Source of the DNA: a virus | DNA length: 64,000 bases | IMG/VR virus record: IMGVR_UViG_3300046455_000477 | Coordinates: 1 to 64,000 of that record | Direction: 5' to 3' (one strand) | Shown here: piece after piece, positions 49,880-58,227 of the stretch | How the letters are laid out: every line of letters starts with the position of its first letter | Position numbering within the stretch: position 1 is the stretch's first letter | The notes under the pieces: generated by a model | Databases searched by the model: none | The model's input: only the letters and a program-made list of their open reading frames with translations | Told to the model about the DNA's origin: nothing | Program-made: the position numbers and the translations under genes

Positions 49880-51825
49880 CACGCGAGAACCTTTCTGTAG
49901 TCTGTCTTAGCCTTGCCCCAGGTGCTGCCAACTTCTAGGTCCACGGTCACGGGCATCACGAGCTTGACCGCGTCGATCATCAGCTCGCCTATCGTCTCCA
50001 CCTCTCGGGCAGTACCCACCGACGCCCCGATCTCGTCGTGTAGGGTGACCAGGGGGACGATACCGGCCCGATGGATAGCGACCATGGCCCGCTTCACCTG
50101 TCGCGCGGCGGAACCCTGAATAACGCTGTTGCCTGCCTGATAGGCGAAGGCGCGCTCCAGCGGCTGATCGGGCCACCGCCGCTCAGCCTCCTCCCGGTAG
50201 GCAAATCCCCCGGGAACGCGGTGCTTCTTCGGTTGCCAGAGCGGATAGTGCCGACGAGCGCCGTCTATCATCCGAACGAACCCGTTCACCTTGGCCTGAT
50301 GCTCGGCGCACTTGGATATTCCGGAGATGTACGGGATACGGGCGTGATACAGATTCCACAGCTCCGCCGCCTCCTCCTCGGGTTTGTTAAGGTGAACGGC
50401 GAGCAGCTTTGCCGACATTCGGTAGGTCAGTCCCTGGTTCAGGTCCTTGGCCTCCCTTCGGGTCAGGCCGAGGACCTTTGCCCCGAGGGAGTGGAAGTCC
50501 GGGTCCGGGTCCGTTCGGTAGTAGCGGACGACGCCCTCGATGTCCCCCATCTCTATCCCGAGGCGCTTGGCGAGGTTCCTGCACTTGTAGGCATAGTGGA
50601 CGTTGAGGCGCGGCTCCTGACTCTTGAAGTCGGCGCTCAGCCAGTGCTGGCCATTCTCCGGTAGAAAGGCGTTGCGGACCAGCGGAGCGAGGACCTCGTC
50701 CCGGCTCGGCATCTGCTGGAGCGGGGGATTGGAGTACGAGAAGCGGTGCGTCACTGCCCTGAGCTGACGTATCTCGGCGTGGACGCGGCCCATCGTCTGG
50801 TAGTCCCGGATGTAGAACCCTAGGAACTTCTCGTGAAGATCGTGGAGCTGCCTGACGCGCCGGACCTTCCTGCCGAGCGGGTGAGTGAGCCTGTCCAGCC
50901 ACTGAGCCTGAAACGATGGAGCGTTCGTCTTTGCGGTGCGGGGATACGCGATACCCTCCTCGTCGAACAGCTTGGACAGCCGCTCGGCGGAGCGCAGGTC
51001 CTCGATCGTGCAGCCACCGCGCCAGGGGACCGTGATGGTGGACATAACCTCCTCCTCCATCCGCCGAACCTGATCCATTGCCGCGTTCACGCCATCCATG
51101 GAAACCCTGATGCCGCGCCGACGCATGGCGTTCGTTACTGGGTAGAGATCCATCTCGGTGCGGTAGGCTTCGACCGTGTCCTCCTCCACAATCGTCGGCC
51201 AGAGAACCCTGCAGAGCCGTAGTGTGGAGGCCGCGTCCTGCTCGGCGTAGGGACCGACGTAGCGCGCCGGTAGACGGTGAATACCCGCCTTGACGTTCTT
51301 GTGGATTCCTGCGGACGCGGCTGCCTCGCGCAGAAGCGTCTCGTCCTTCCCGAGGATACCGGCGCGGGCGCAGCATGCGTCCAGGCTGTAGGACTGGTGG
51401 TTCTCGTCGGCGATGAAGGCCATCGTACCGCCATCCTCGGCCCGCTCCGGCCAGACGCTGCATCCGTGAGTCTGGAGCCATCCCATGTCGTACGATATGT
51501 TGAAAAAGTGGACGCGACAGTGCCGAAGAAGGTGCTCAACCCAGGCGATAACCTCCTCCATGGGGCGGTTCTCCGTTTCCGGGTGCCTCACCGGAACGTA
51601 GATGGCCTGATCACCCCAGGCCACCGACACGCCGCAGAGGTGTCCGTTACGGTCCACCCAGCCCGGACCCCGCTCCTGGGCGAGACCCCGGTCGTAGGTC
51701 TCCGTGTCCAGGCCGATGTCTATGCCCGACAGCATGGGAAGCGGACCCTGGGGCGGCTTCCAGCTCGACTCAGGGACGAACAGGGACCGCTGCCCCTCCG
51801 CCCACAGGGTTCGGGTGGACGTCAC
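49879..51825 (-). CDS. DNA polymerase, family A, with 3-5 exonuclease
   Basis: A 648-residue family A polymerase. Exonuclease motifs: GLDTET, FFNISYDMGWL and YAEQDAAST. Polymerase motif A is LSADFKSQEPRL (about 395), with the metal Asp and sugar-checking Glu kept. Motif B is RREAKDLNQGLTYRMSA (about 455): Arg, Lys and Tyr are kept but the position of E. coli Phe762 is Gln. Motif C is TLHDEIG (about 595). No 5-3 exonuclease domain. GTG 51825 overlaps the synthase stop (GTGA). It would replicate the genome, using modified dUTP if the neighbouring genes make it. Confidence 0.85.
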   Translation of the reverse strand: MTSTRTLWAEGQRSLFVPESSWKPPQGPLPMLSGIDIGLDTETYDRGLAQERGPGWVDRNGHLCGVSVAWGDQAIYVPVRHPETENRPMEEVIAWVEHLLRHCRVHFFNISYDMGWLQTHGCSVWPERAEDGGTMAFIADENHQSYSLDACCARAGILGKDETLLREAAASAGIHKNVKAGIHRLPARYVGPYAEQDAASTLRLCRVLWPTIVEEDTVEAYRTEMDLYPVTNAMRRRGIRVSMDGVNAAMDQVRRMEEEVMSTITVPWRGGCTIEDLRSAERLSKLFDEEGIAYPRTAKTNAPSFQAQWLDRLTHPLGRKVRRVRQLHDLHEKFLGFYIRDYQTMGRVHAEIRQLRAVTHRFSYSNPPLQQMPSRDEVLAPLVRNAFLPENGQHWLSADFKSQEPRLNVHYAYKCRNLAKRLGIEMGDIEGVVRYYRTDPDPDFHSLGAKVLGLTRREAKDLNQGLTYRMSAKLLAVHLNKPEEEAAELWNLYHARIPYISGISKCAEHQAKVNGFVRMIDGARRHYPLWQPKKHRVPGGFAYREEAERRWPDQPLERAFAYQAGNSVIQGSAARQVKRAMVAIHRAGIVPLVTLHDEIGASVGTAREVETIGELMIDAVKLVMPVTVDLEVGSTWGKAKTDYRKVLA

Positions 51826-52838
51826 TTCGTTTCTCCACCCGTCCGCGTCTTTATCCACTGGATCGCCGCCTCCCTCCAGTCCGTGTGAACGACGTCCCCG
51901 CAGAGCATCAGTGCTGTGTTCCACTTCTTCTCGCGTATCGCATCGTGCACGAGGGACACGGGAACTAGCAGGTTCCTGAAGAGGGCCGACCGTCCGGGGG
52001 GCTCCCCGCTGGGCTTCTCCAGCCAGGCGTCCAGCTCCTGCGCAAACGTGACCGGATAGCAGTCAGCAAACAGCGGTGATGCAGCCACCCGCCCGTCCGC
52101 GTAGAGATCCCCCCGGTCATCGTGCCGGTCGTAGAGGTGGAGCGTGTTCTCGTAGGCGTGGAGGTTGTGACTGAACTGATTGAAGCACCCGACAACGGTC
52201 CCGAGCCGCCAGGCCAGATACTCCTGCAGCACCGTGAAGTGAACCGCGTTCGCGCCGTAGGCTCCCCATATAGCGTCGTTGGATCGGCAGCAGACGGTGA
52301 GATCCAGAGCGGAAACGCCGCCCTTCTCCATTATCCTCAGGTAGATCGTCGTGTTGCAGGGGATATCCGGGGGGGCGGAAACGCCGGATGCAGTGGAGTC
52401 CAGGCTCGGATCGTACATCTGTATCACTGCGCGGCGGGAGCCAGGATCGTTTCGCAGGTGATCGACGACCCACTCTATCTGGTCGAAGTCCTCGCAGCCG
52501 CGCCCGACCCAGTTTCGCCAGCGGTGACCGTAGGCTCCGTGCAGAACTCCGTTGTCCGCGAACCGTTGGCCGAAGTCGCTGACGTATCGGTCCAGGAACG
52601 CCGCGTCACGCCTTCCGGCCAGCATCCACATCGCCTCGAAGAGGTGGAAGAATGGGTTGGCTCGCCGCTTGCGATTGAACAGAACCCGCTCCGTGGGCCT
52701 CCGGTATATCGTTAACACCGGCTTCGGATAGACGATGGCCCGACCGTTTCGGGTGTTCTCCCACTTCCCCGAAACGAGAAGCTCCTCCATCATTACGGAG
52801 AAAACGTCGTTGACGTTTCGTTGAGTAAACGTACTCAT
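51822..52838 (-). CDS. Thymidylate-synthase homologue, putative dUMP hydroxymethylase
   Basis: A 338-residue protein with the thymidylate synthase fold: AGRRDAAFLDRYVSDFG, HGAYGHRWRNWVG, the catalytic PCNTTIYLRI cysteine, CRSNDAIWGAYGANAVHF and FSHNLHAYENT. It is longer and more diverged than cellular ThyA, and lies with a hydroxymethyl-dU kinase, so hydroxymethyl-dUMP formation is more likely than dTMP formation. ATG 52838 (MSTFTQRNVND) follows AGAGGAATGG; a 48-bp duplication creates a second in-frame start at 52886. The reaction is inferred from context. Confidence 0.7.
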   Translation of the reverse strand: MSTFTQRNVNDVFSVMMEELLVSGKWENTRNGRAIVYPKPVLTIYRRPTERVLFNRKRRANPFFHLFEAMWMLAGRRDAAFLDRYVSDFGQRFADNGVLHGAYGHRWRNWVGRGCEDFDQIEWVVDHLRNDPGSRRAVIQMYDPSLDSTASGVSAPPDIPCNTTIYLRIMEKGGVSALDLTVCCRSNDAIWGAYGANAVHFTVLQEYLAWRLGTVVGCFNQFSHNLHAYENTLHLYDRHDDRGDLYADGRVAASPLFADCYPVTFAQELDAWLEKPSGEPPGRSALFRNLLVPVSLVHDAIREKKWNTALMLCGDVVHTDWREAAIQWIKTRTGGETK

Positions 52839-52929
52839 GACTCCATTCCTCTTCAACCCGGTTACTCTACGCCTCCACGGTCTCATGACTCCATTCCTCT
52901 CCAACCCGGTTACTCTACGCCTCCACGGT
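52834..52929 (-). repeat. 48-bp tandem duplication at the synthase start
   Basis: Two copies (52834-52881 and 52882-52929) differ at one base. Each contains a ribosome site, an ATG in the same frame and CTACGCCTCCACGG, the end of the UDG-like gene. The unit is a multiple of three, so both ATGs open the synthase frame. Confidence 0.85.
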
Positions 52930-53616
52930 CTCCTGCGCTAGGACTGATCCGTAGAGGCGGACAACCTGAGAGGCGTGACTGCTCCTGCCTATCGTCGACC
53001 ATATGTGGACACACGCCCGGTGCTCGATATCACTGCAGCGTCGGACAACGCTACAGGAGCTCATTGGTATGGTTTCCGCGAGCCTGTCCGCAATACCAAC
53101 AACGTCTTGTTCGTACCAAGCAACGGTCAGTGTTTCACCGGAGGCAACCTCCACGACGTCCCCGCAGCGCGGCGGCTCCTTCTCCTCGCAGTATCGGAGG
53201 ACGTCGCTCAGGAATACTCCAACGGCTAGCCGAACCAGCGGATCGTTGTACTCGTGGTTCCGGCCGCTCGGGTGCGGTATCGTTGCCCAGGTTCCCTTCC
53301 ACACGAGCGGGGGGTTCCTAAATCCAAAGGCGTTGGTGGCGTCGGTTCCAACGAGTATCACGATACGGTTCCGTATCATCGTCTCAAGCCACTCCGCACG
53401 CTCGCGTGCTCCGGCCCGGTAGTCGCGGGGGAGCACCCTGTCCGTCAGAAGGTTGTTCCGCTGCGTGCGCTGCAGCCAGTTCTCCATGCTGATGCCGGAG
53501 ACGGTGTTCACCATGCTCCACAGACGATACCCGGCCGACTTCCGATCGTGAGGATGGAAGGCCATCCTAGGGTCGCTGCTCTGGGGATTATTGATGCCAA
53601 GCAGGTATGGTCTCAC
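52915..53616 (-). CDS. Uracil-DNA-glycosylase-superfamily-like protein
   Basis: A 233-residue protein. LLGINNPQSSDPRMAF near the N-terminus, a middle strand RIVILVGTDATNAFG and IPHPSGRNHEYNDP match the two-motif layout of UDG-fold proteins (a Gly-Asn-Pro type first motif and a HPS second motif). In this locus it probably acts on a modified thymine rather than repairing uracil. GTG 53616 overlaps the kinase stop (GTGA). Its last residues lie in the 48-bp duplication. Confidence 0.6.
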   Translation of the reverse strand: MRPYLLGINNPQSSDPRMAFHPHDRKSAGYRLWSMVNTVSGISMENWLQRTQRNNLLTDRVLPRDYRAGARERAEWLETMIRNRIVILVGTDATNAFGFRNPPLVWKGTWATIPHPSGRNHEYNDPLVRLAVGVFLSDVLRYCEEKEPPRCGDVVEVASGETLTVAWYEQDVVGIADRLAETIPMSSCSVVRRCSDIEHRACVHIWSTIGRSSHASQVVRLYGSVLAQETVEA

Positions 53617-54182
53617 AGTATGACTCCCTGTTCTCGCAGCCAGACGACGGCGGTCTCCCTGCAGCCCTCGGTTACGTGAACGCCCATCCGACGGAACCGA
53701 GGTGGATGAAGCCGAAGCGTCCGGTGGCGGTCGGCCGTTGTCTTAGGGTTTAGTGGTGACGTGTTGCCCTTGGCCGAGCGGCGAGCGACGACGCCGTCCA
53801 AGCACTCCTGCAGCGTTAGATTGAAGTAGAACAGACGAACATCGAAGCCCTCCCTGTGAAGGTCCGCTGTTCTGTTCTGCTCACAGCTCAGTATCAGACC
53901 CTCGAAGAACACGTCGTAGAGTCCGTGCAGCTCTCTGGCAAGCTCGAACCACTTGTCGACGCCGCTGATAGTGTCGCACCCCCCGGTCGCGCTCTCGTAG
54001 TGCCCAAGTAGAGCGATGCCACGCTGACCAATACTCAGTGGCTCCCTCGTGTAATACAGGGGCTGCTTTCGCCCTTTAGTGTGAAATGGCTCGGCTGGAG
54101 CGTAGACTCCCTCGGAGTGGAGGACACGCTTCGCGACCGTAGTCTTTCCGGAACCCGATGTGCCACGAACTGATAGTATCAC
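53613..54182 (-). CDS. 5-hydroxymethyl-dU DNA kinase-like P-loop kinase
   Basis: A 189-residue P-loop protein: Walker A GTSGSGKTT at 7-15, then IALLGHYESATGGCDTISGV, a stretch typical of phage 5-hmdU DNA kinases, and DVFFEGLILS. Known members phosphorylate hydroxymethyl-dU in DNA, activating it for replacement by another group. GTG 54182 has AGGAGA upstream. Linked by overlaps to the UDG-like and synthase genes. Confidence 0.8.
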   Translation of the reverse strand: MILSVRGTSGSGKTTVAKRVLHSEGVYAPAEPFHTKGRKQPLYYTREPLSIGQRGIALLGHYESATGGCDTISGVDKWFELARELHGLYDVFFEGLILSCEQNRTADLHREGFDVRLFYFNLTLQECLDGVVARRSAKGNTSPLNPKTTADRHRTLRLHPPRFRRMGVHVTEGCRETAVVWLREQGVIL

Positions 54183-54240
54183 CGGCTGTCTCCTAGTTTG
54201 AGCCGGAGCTATAGTAGCGCGTCCATTCCTCCTGGGCTAG

Positions 54241-55173
54241 TCAAACCCTGGAGGTGAACCTTCGGCGGGTTCCCTGGCCCGTTACCCGAACCCTGATGTA
54301 CTTGAAGTACTCGCAGAGCGTGTGCTCGATGTCCCGCATCTCCAGAGCCAGGTGGCTGCTGGGCCAGTGCCTCGTGAGCCTGGAGAGCTCCAGCAGCTCC
54401 CTCATCTCGGCCACGGTTTGCTCACTTTTCAGCTTTACGTTGTACTGGTACTTCATCGTCGGTTTGCGAGGGTTTCTCACCTGTCTGTCTGACAGGTAAT
54501 TCAGTCCTCGCTGAGCGCCGGGACCGGGGTTCGCCCACGTCATGATGTCCGGCGCATTCTCCAGCAGAGCCGTGTGACGAAGGTCGGTCGTAATCTCGTA
54601 AGCCAGAAACCCGCCCAGGAAGGGAATCTCCGCCAGGAGGTTCGTGAAACTCTCCAGATTGTAAAGTCCATCCCTCACCCTATCCGCTGTATCCCGCCAC
54701 TTGCCCGCGTTGTGGAAGTCGGCGCACAGCCGGGATACTCCGTTCAGCTTGTCCATGCCATCCGGGCTGCGTATCATGTAGGAGCCTGTCACCCACGGAC
54801 CATCCGGATAAACGCGACGTATCGGGGCCGACAGGTCGTGGGCCCGACCACCCTCCAGGAAGTGCTCCCACGGCACCCGGTTCGTCATAAGATCGGGCTG
54901 CTGGAAGACGATCTGGCCGATCTCCGTTTTGTTAAACCACCGAAACACTACCGTTGCCAGAAGCACCTCCGGTGTGTCCCGAAGCCTGTTCCGGACGTTC
55001 TCCCGGAACCAGACGGTGGTCGCGTCCAGTTCCCGATAAACGTTGGTGAAGCGGTTCTCCAGAAGGATGGGATCCTCCGTCCACGGCGGCGGGAGACCGC
55101 TCCGGCGGCGCAGGTACACGTCGTGGCGCTCTCTCGCGAACGCGAAGAAGTCGTTGACCCGCTCCGGCTTCAT
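54241..55173 (-). CDS. Alpha-glutamyl/putrescinyl-thymine pyrophosphorylase-like protein
   Basis: A 310-residue protein. KPERVNDFFAFARERHDVYL, GLPPPWTEDPILLENRFTNV and TTVWFRENVRNR fit the pyrophosphorylase family found in phages with hypermodified thymidine; these proteins displace pyrophosphate from activated hydroxymethyl-dU and attach an amine or amino acid. ATG 55173 is preferred; GTG 55218 would add 15 residues overlapping a hairpin. The final base modification cannot be told from this gene. Confidence 0.7.
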   Translation of the reverse strand: MKPERVNDFFAFARERHDVYLRRRSGLPPPWTEDPILLENRFTNVYRELDATTVWFRENVRNRLRDTPEVLLATVVFRWFNKTEIGQIVFQQPDLMTNRVPWEHFLEGGRAHDLSAPIRRVYPDGPWVTGSYMIRSPDGMDKLNGVSRLCADFHNAGKWRDTADRVRDGLYNLESFTNLLAEIPFLGGFLAYEITTDLRHTALLENAPDIMTWANPGPGAQRGLNYLSDRQVRNPRKPTMKYQYNVKLKSEQTVAEMRELLELSRLTRHWPSSHLALEMRDIEHTLCEYFKYIRVRVTGQGTRRRFTSRV

Positions 55174-55194
55174 GGAGTACCCCCAGAATAGGTG

Positions 55195-55236
55195 CCCCCC
55201 GGCTGTCTCGTCTGGCACGAGGACCGGGGGGCGTGC
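55195..55236 (-). terminator. Hairpin CCCCCCGG ... CCGGGGGG
   Basis: Eight-base arms around a 25-base loop that itself can pair, between the 233-residue gene and the pyrophosphorylase gene. It may attenuate transcription into the modification cassette. The gap 55174-55281 holds nothing else apparent. Confidence 0.45.
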
Positions 55237-55281
55237 GGGCGAGCCGTGCTGCCAAGGCCAAAGCTCGCCTACGCTGCGGAG

Positions 55282-55983
55282 CTAGGCGGTTGCCGTCTCC
55301 TCTTCGTCAGCCTCAGCAGCCTCCGGACGAGGCGGCGGAGGCGGGTTCAGAACGATGAAGCCCTTGTCGTGCATAGCCTCCAGGTAGCGTGCTGCGACAC
55401 CAGCCTTGACCGCTTCGGTCGCCGTCATGCCCTGCTTCAGCTTCAGGAAGCGACCGGCTCGGTTGGAGTCCGCCCGATACGGGAGGTTCTCGGCACCGTA
55501 GGGCCTGCCCTCCTTGTCCGCGCCGAAGTTTATGCTCGCCGTCGGGTCGACGTTGCCGGTTCTCGGCGTGGACGTGGTTTCGTTGGTTGTGCCTGCTTCG
55601 CTCATGCTCCTAGTCTCCTTTCTGCCGTTATTCAATGCGGTCCTGTCTGCCTTCACGATATCCAGGATCTCACCGAGCGTGTCCGGTGGATCCGTTGCCC
55701 GCTCGCACAGTAGCCTCCATATATCCGGAGCCGACTTGTCGCGAGCCAGTCTTGCCTCCGTTACGCCGAGGTGGACCATCGCTTCCTGCAGTATCTGGTT
55801 CTGATAACCGGCGGCACGCATCAGCTTCGTCCACTCCAATCGGTTGTACAGTCTCAGCAGATCATCCGGACTCTCGATGATCGCGTCTCCGTACTGAACG
55901 ACCGGGTGAAGGAACGCATCCCTTTCGCTCTGGAACTTAAGGATGGCGCCGAACCCGCCGCGTGTCACTGCTATACAGACCAT
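55282..55983 (-). CDS. Hypothetical two-part protein with internal start
   Basis: A 233-residue frame from ATG 55983. Residues 1-120 are helical (AIIESPDDLLRLYNRLEWTK, DIWRLLCERATDPPDTLG). At 55605 an in-frame ATG (MSEAGTTNE) has AAGGAG nine bases upstream and would give a 107-residue protein with a folded C-terminal part (RFLKLKQGMTATEAVKAG). Either one protein is made or two genes have lost the stop between them. Function unknown. Confidence 0.5.
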   Translation of the reverse strand: MVCIAVTRGGFGAILKFQSERDAFLHPVVQYGDAIIESPDDLLRLYNRLEWTKLMRAAGYQNQILQEAMVHLGVTEARLARDKSAPDIWRLLCERATDPPDTLGEILDIVKADRTALNNGRKETRSMSEAGTTNETTSTPRTGNVDPTASINFGADKEGRPYGAENLPYRADSNRAGRFLKLKQGMTATEAVKAGVAARYLEAMHDKGFIVLNPPPPPRPEAAEADEEETATA

Positions 55984-55992
55984 AACTCGCTC

Positions 55993-56022
55993 ACTCTAGC
56001 CTCATCGTAATTAAAAGCAAAG
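55993..56022 (-). promoter_or_regulatory. Phage promoter-like element upstream of 55983
   Basis: CTTTGC, 18 bases, TAGAGT on the - strand, preceded by GGGAAAACC. It has no GC leader hairpin, unlike the others. Confidence 0.5.
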
Positions 56023-56059
56023 AGGTTTTCCCGATATCGTGGAAATAAAAATCGGTAAT

Positions 56060-57592
56060 CTATATCTTGTAGTGGAGCGCCGTCTGGGGGGAAACCACGA
56101 TGAGCTCCTCCTTTGCTCGTGTAACCCCGACGTAGAAGACGCGGTGCTCCGCATCCGGGTTGGTCGCGGCCTCCCTGTGAGTGCGGAAAGCCCGATCCCT
56201 CACCAGAACGACGCGATCGGCCTCTCCGCCCTTGGAGCCATGGATCGTGGACAGCCGTATGCGCGGCTCCCTCGTCAGTCGCTCACCGTTGGCGCGGCAC
56301 GCTCTGATGTAGGTCACGTCCTGCTCCGGAATACGGTTGAGGGAGTCGAACCACTCCCTGTCGGTCCGGAGCCCGCCGTCCCTCCGCAGATCATCCATGC
56401 TCACCATCTCATCGGGATGGAACCGGGGAAGCTTCTTGAAGCCTCGGTCCAGTCCTCGCCCGCTGACGATAAGGTCGTACGGACCACTGATGATGTCCGA
56501 AACCCGCTGCGAAACACCATTGCGAAGCCTCTCCCAGCACACGATAGCGTCCAGGGTGGACCGCTTCACCGACGGGCTCCCGTCCCGACTGTAGAGTCTC
56601 CCTGCGGCCCGCAGCTGATTGGCTACGTTGTCCAGGTAGGGACGCCGGTTCCGCGTCAGCACCATCGTCGTCCCGTCCTCCCCCCGGTCCCCGTTCTTGC
56701 TGAAGTCAATGGCAGCGAGGGACGGAGCGCGGCGGGCGATACCCTCCCCCTCGCGAGCGTTCCATACTTTTGGTCGGCGGTGGCTGACCTGCCCGATGAT
56801 CCGGTTCGCAACCGATTGAACCCGGCGCGGGACGCGGTAGGACTGCCCGAGAACGACGACGCTACCAAGCATATCGATCATGGTGTCGGTATCCGCTCCA
56901 GCCCACTGATAGATGGACTGGTCGTCGTCCCCCGCTATGGTGACCGGTATGTCGTCCACAGCCATCGCCCGGATGACGTCCCACTGGATGAGGCTGAGGT
57001 CCTGAGCCTCGTCCACGAGCAGTGCCTCCAGCTTCGGGTATCGCTTCTGCTTCACGAACTGCTCCAGCAGGTCGGTAAAGTCCAGCATCCTGTGGGCATC
57101 CTTGTACTCCCTCATCCCCCGGCTGAACCGCTCCACGCGGCTCCAGTCCAAACCGTCGCTGTCCTCGTTGTAGAGCTGCCGCAGGGGGATGCGGCGGACG
57201 CGGGCCAGGTTATCCATGAAGAGCATGCGGTCCCCCGGCTCGTAACCGCTCCAGGTTCCCTCGTCCATCCGGAAGTGCCCAGTGATCCGCTCGCCTATCC
57301 AGTCCCCAAACTCAGCCATCTTACGGCCCTCGAGAATACTTCCCGCCGAGGCACCGATCTGGCGCATGCACAGCGAGTGGATGGTCCGGAAGTAGGGCAG
57401 GGCGTCCTTCTCCAGCCGAAAGTCCACCGCGACGCGGCCCGCAGCCTCCTCGGCCGCTCGGCGCGTGAAGGTGAGAAACCCGATGCGATCCGGGGGGACG
57501 CCCGCGTCCAGGTGGCCCCGGAGGGTGTCCAGCAGGGTCGTTGTCTTGCCCGTTCCGGGCGGGCCGAGGAGTATCGTCCAGGGGCGGGTCAT
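56060..57592 (-). CDS. UvrD/Rep-like SF1 helicase
   Basis: A 510-residue superfamily 1A helicase: LLGPPGTGKTTTLLDT (Walker A), FLTFTRRAAEEA (Ia), FRTIHSLC, LLVDEAQDLS (II), GDDDQSIYQWAGA (III), and C-terminal LSTIHGSKGGEADRVVLV with FYVGVTRAKEELIVV. It probably unwinds DNA during replication or recombination. ATG 57592 overlaps the previous stop (ATGA); the upstream extension is not needed. Confidence 0.85.
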   Translation of the reverse strand: MTRPWTILLGPPGTGKTTTLLDTLRGHLDAGVPPDRIGFLTFTRRAAEEAAGRVAVDFRLEKDALPYFRTIHSLCMRQIGASAGSILEGRKMAEFGDWIGERITGHFRMDEGTWSGYEPGDRMLFMDNLARVRRIPLRQLYNEDSDGLDWSRVERFSRGMREYKDAHRMLDFTDLLEQFVKQKRYPKLEALLVDEAQDLSLIQWDVIRAMAVDDIPVTIAGDDDQSIYQWAGADTDTMIDMLGSVVVLGQSYRVPRRVQSVANRIIGQVSHRRPKVWNAREGEGIARRAPSLAAIDFSKNGDRGEDGTTMVLTRNRRPYLDNVANQLRAAGRLYSRDGSPSVKRSTLDAIVCWERLRNGVSQRVSDIISGPYDLIVSGRGLDRGFKKLPRFHPDEMVSMDDLRRDGGLRTDREWFDSLNRIPEQDVTYIRACRANGERLTREPRIRLSTIHGSKGGEADRVVLVRDRAFRTHREAATNPDAEHRVFYVGVTRAKEELIVVSPQTALHYKI

Positions 57593-57783
57593 CTCCACAT
57601 ACTCATTCTCTTTACTCTCTCGCAACCTTCCGGACAAGGGTCTTCCTCCACTCTGCTCTCCTCATCGTTCTTTGTGGATTGGACGTGCGGTTTGGACCTA
57701 TCGTAGGACAAGTATGGATTATACTCGTGCGGATTTCCCCTGAAGGGGCGGCGTCTCTCCTTCAGCGTATAATTCTTAGCCAT
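57589..57783 (-). CDS. Small basic hypothetical protein
   Basis: A 64-residue basic, polar protein from ATG 57783: MAKNYTLKERRRPFRGNPHE, acidic middle, and ECPEGCERVKR-like end (DPCPEGCERVKR). It overlaps the 130-residue gene by eight bases and the helicase by four. No domain recognised. Confidence 0.5.
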   Translation of the reverse strand: MAKNYTLKERRRPFRGNPHEYNPYLSYDRSKPHVQSTKNDEESRVEEDPCPEGCERVKRMSMWR

Positions 57784-58168
57784 CAGAGATCTCCGCCGCA
57801 CGAGCCGATGCCTTGGCTGCCTGATTGGCGACGTAGCGACCCTTGGGTGTCAGAGCGTGCCTGACGGGATCCTCCATTCTGCGGACGAGCCCGTGGATCC
57901 TAGCGGACTTCAGTCTGGCACTGACCTGACGCCGATCGCTTCCCTCCGTCTTCTCGATTATCTCGCTGGTGCGCAGCCACGTCCACTGCCGAGGTGTTCG
58001 CCGTCGCTCCACTTCTATGACGTGCATGGCGTAGATCACTGCGCCGCGCTGGTTCGTGCAGCTCTCCTCCACTCCATCGTACGTGTAGTGAAACGAACCC
58101 GGCTTCCGCCGCATCACTCGTTTGTAGGGCTTGCGCTTGCGATCGGTTGGTTCCTGCGTGACATCCAT
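57776..58168 (-). CDS. Winged-helix-like hypothetical protein
   Basis: A 130-residue very basic protein. RTSEIIEKTEGSDRRQVSAR, LKSARIHGLVRRMEDPVRH, ALTPKGRYVANQ reads as a winged helix-turn-helix with wing. It may regulate the downstream genes, which lie in its own transcript from the promoter element at 58197. Confidence 0.55.
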   Translation of the reverse strand: MDVTQEPTDRKRKPYKRVMRRKPGSFHYTYDGVEESCTNQRGAVIYAMHVIEVERRRTPRQWTWLRTSEIIEKTEGSDRRQVSARLKSARIHGLVRRMEDPVRHALTPKGRYVANQAAKASARAAEISDG

Positions 58169-58196
58169 GCTCGCTTTCCCTTTGTTACACCGGAGT

Positions 58197-58227
58197 AACC
58201 TAAACCCTCCGCACGGGCGGGCGAAAG
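58197..58227 (-). promoter_or_regulatory. Phage promoter-like element upstream of 58168
   Basis: CTTTCG, 19 bases, TAGGTT on the - strand, preceded by a run of six A residues. A GTTAC-TCCGGT-GTAAC hairpin follows within the leader. This is in the 123-base gap 58169-58291. Confidence 0.5.

Noticed and set aside
53613-54182. Thymidylate or guanylate kinase
   Set aside because: The GHYESATGGCDTI block and neighbours fit the 5-hmdU DNA kinase family better.
55195-55281. Riboswitch before the pyrophosphorylase gene
   Set aside because: Only simple GC hairpins seen; no known conserved aptamer core.
56039-57706. 555-residue + strand frame
   Set aside because: Exact shadow of the UvrD-like helicase, which has all motifs; Pro/Val/Arg-rich without domains.
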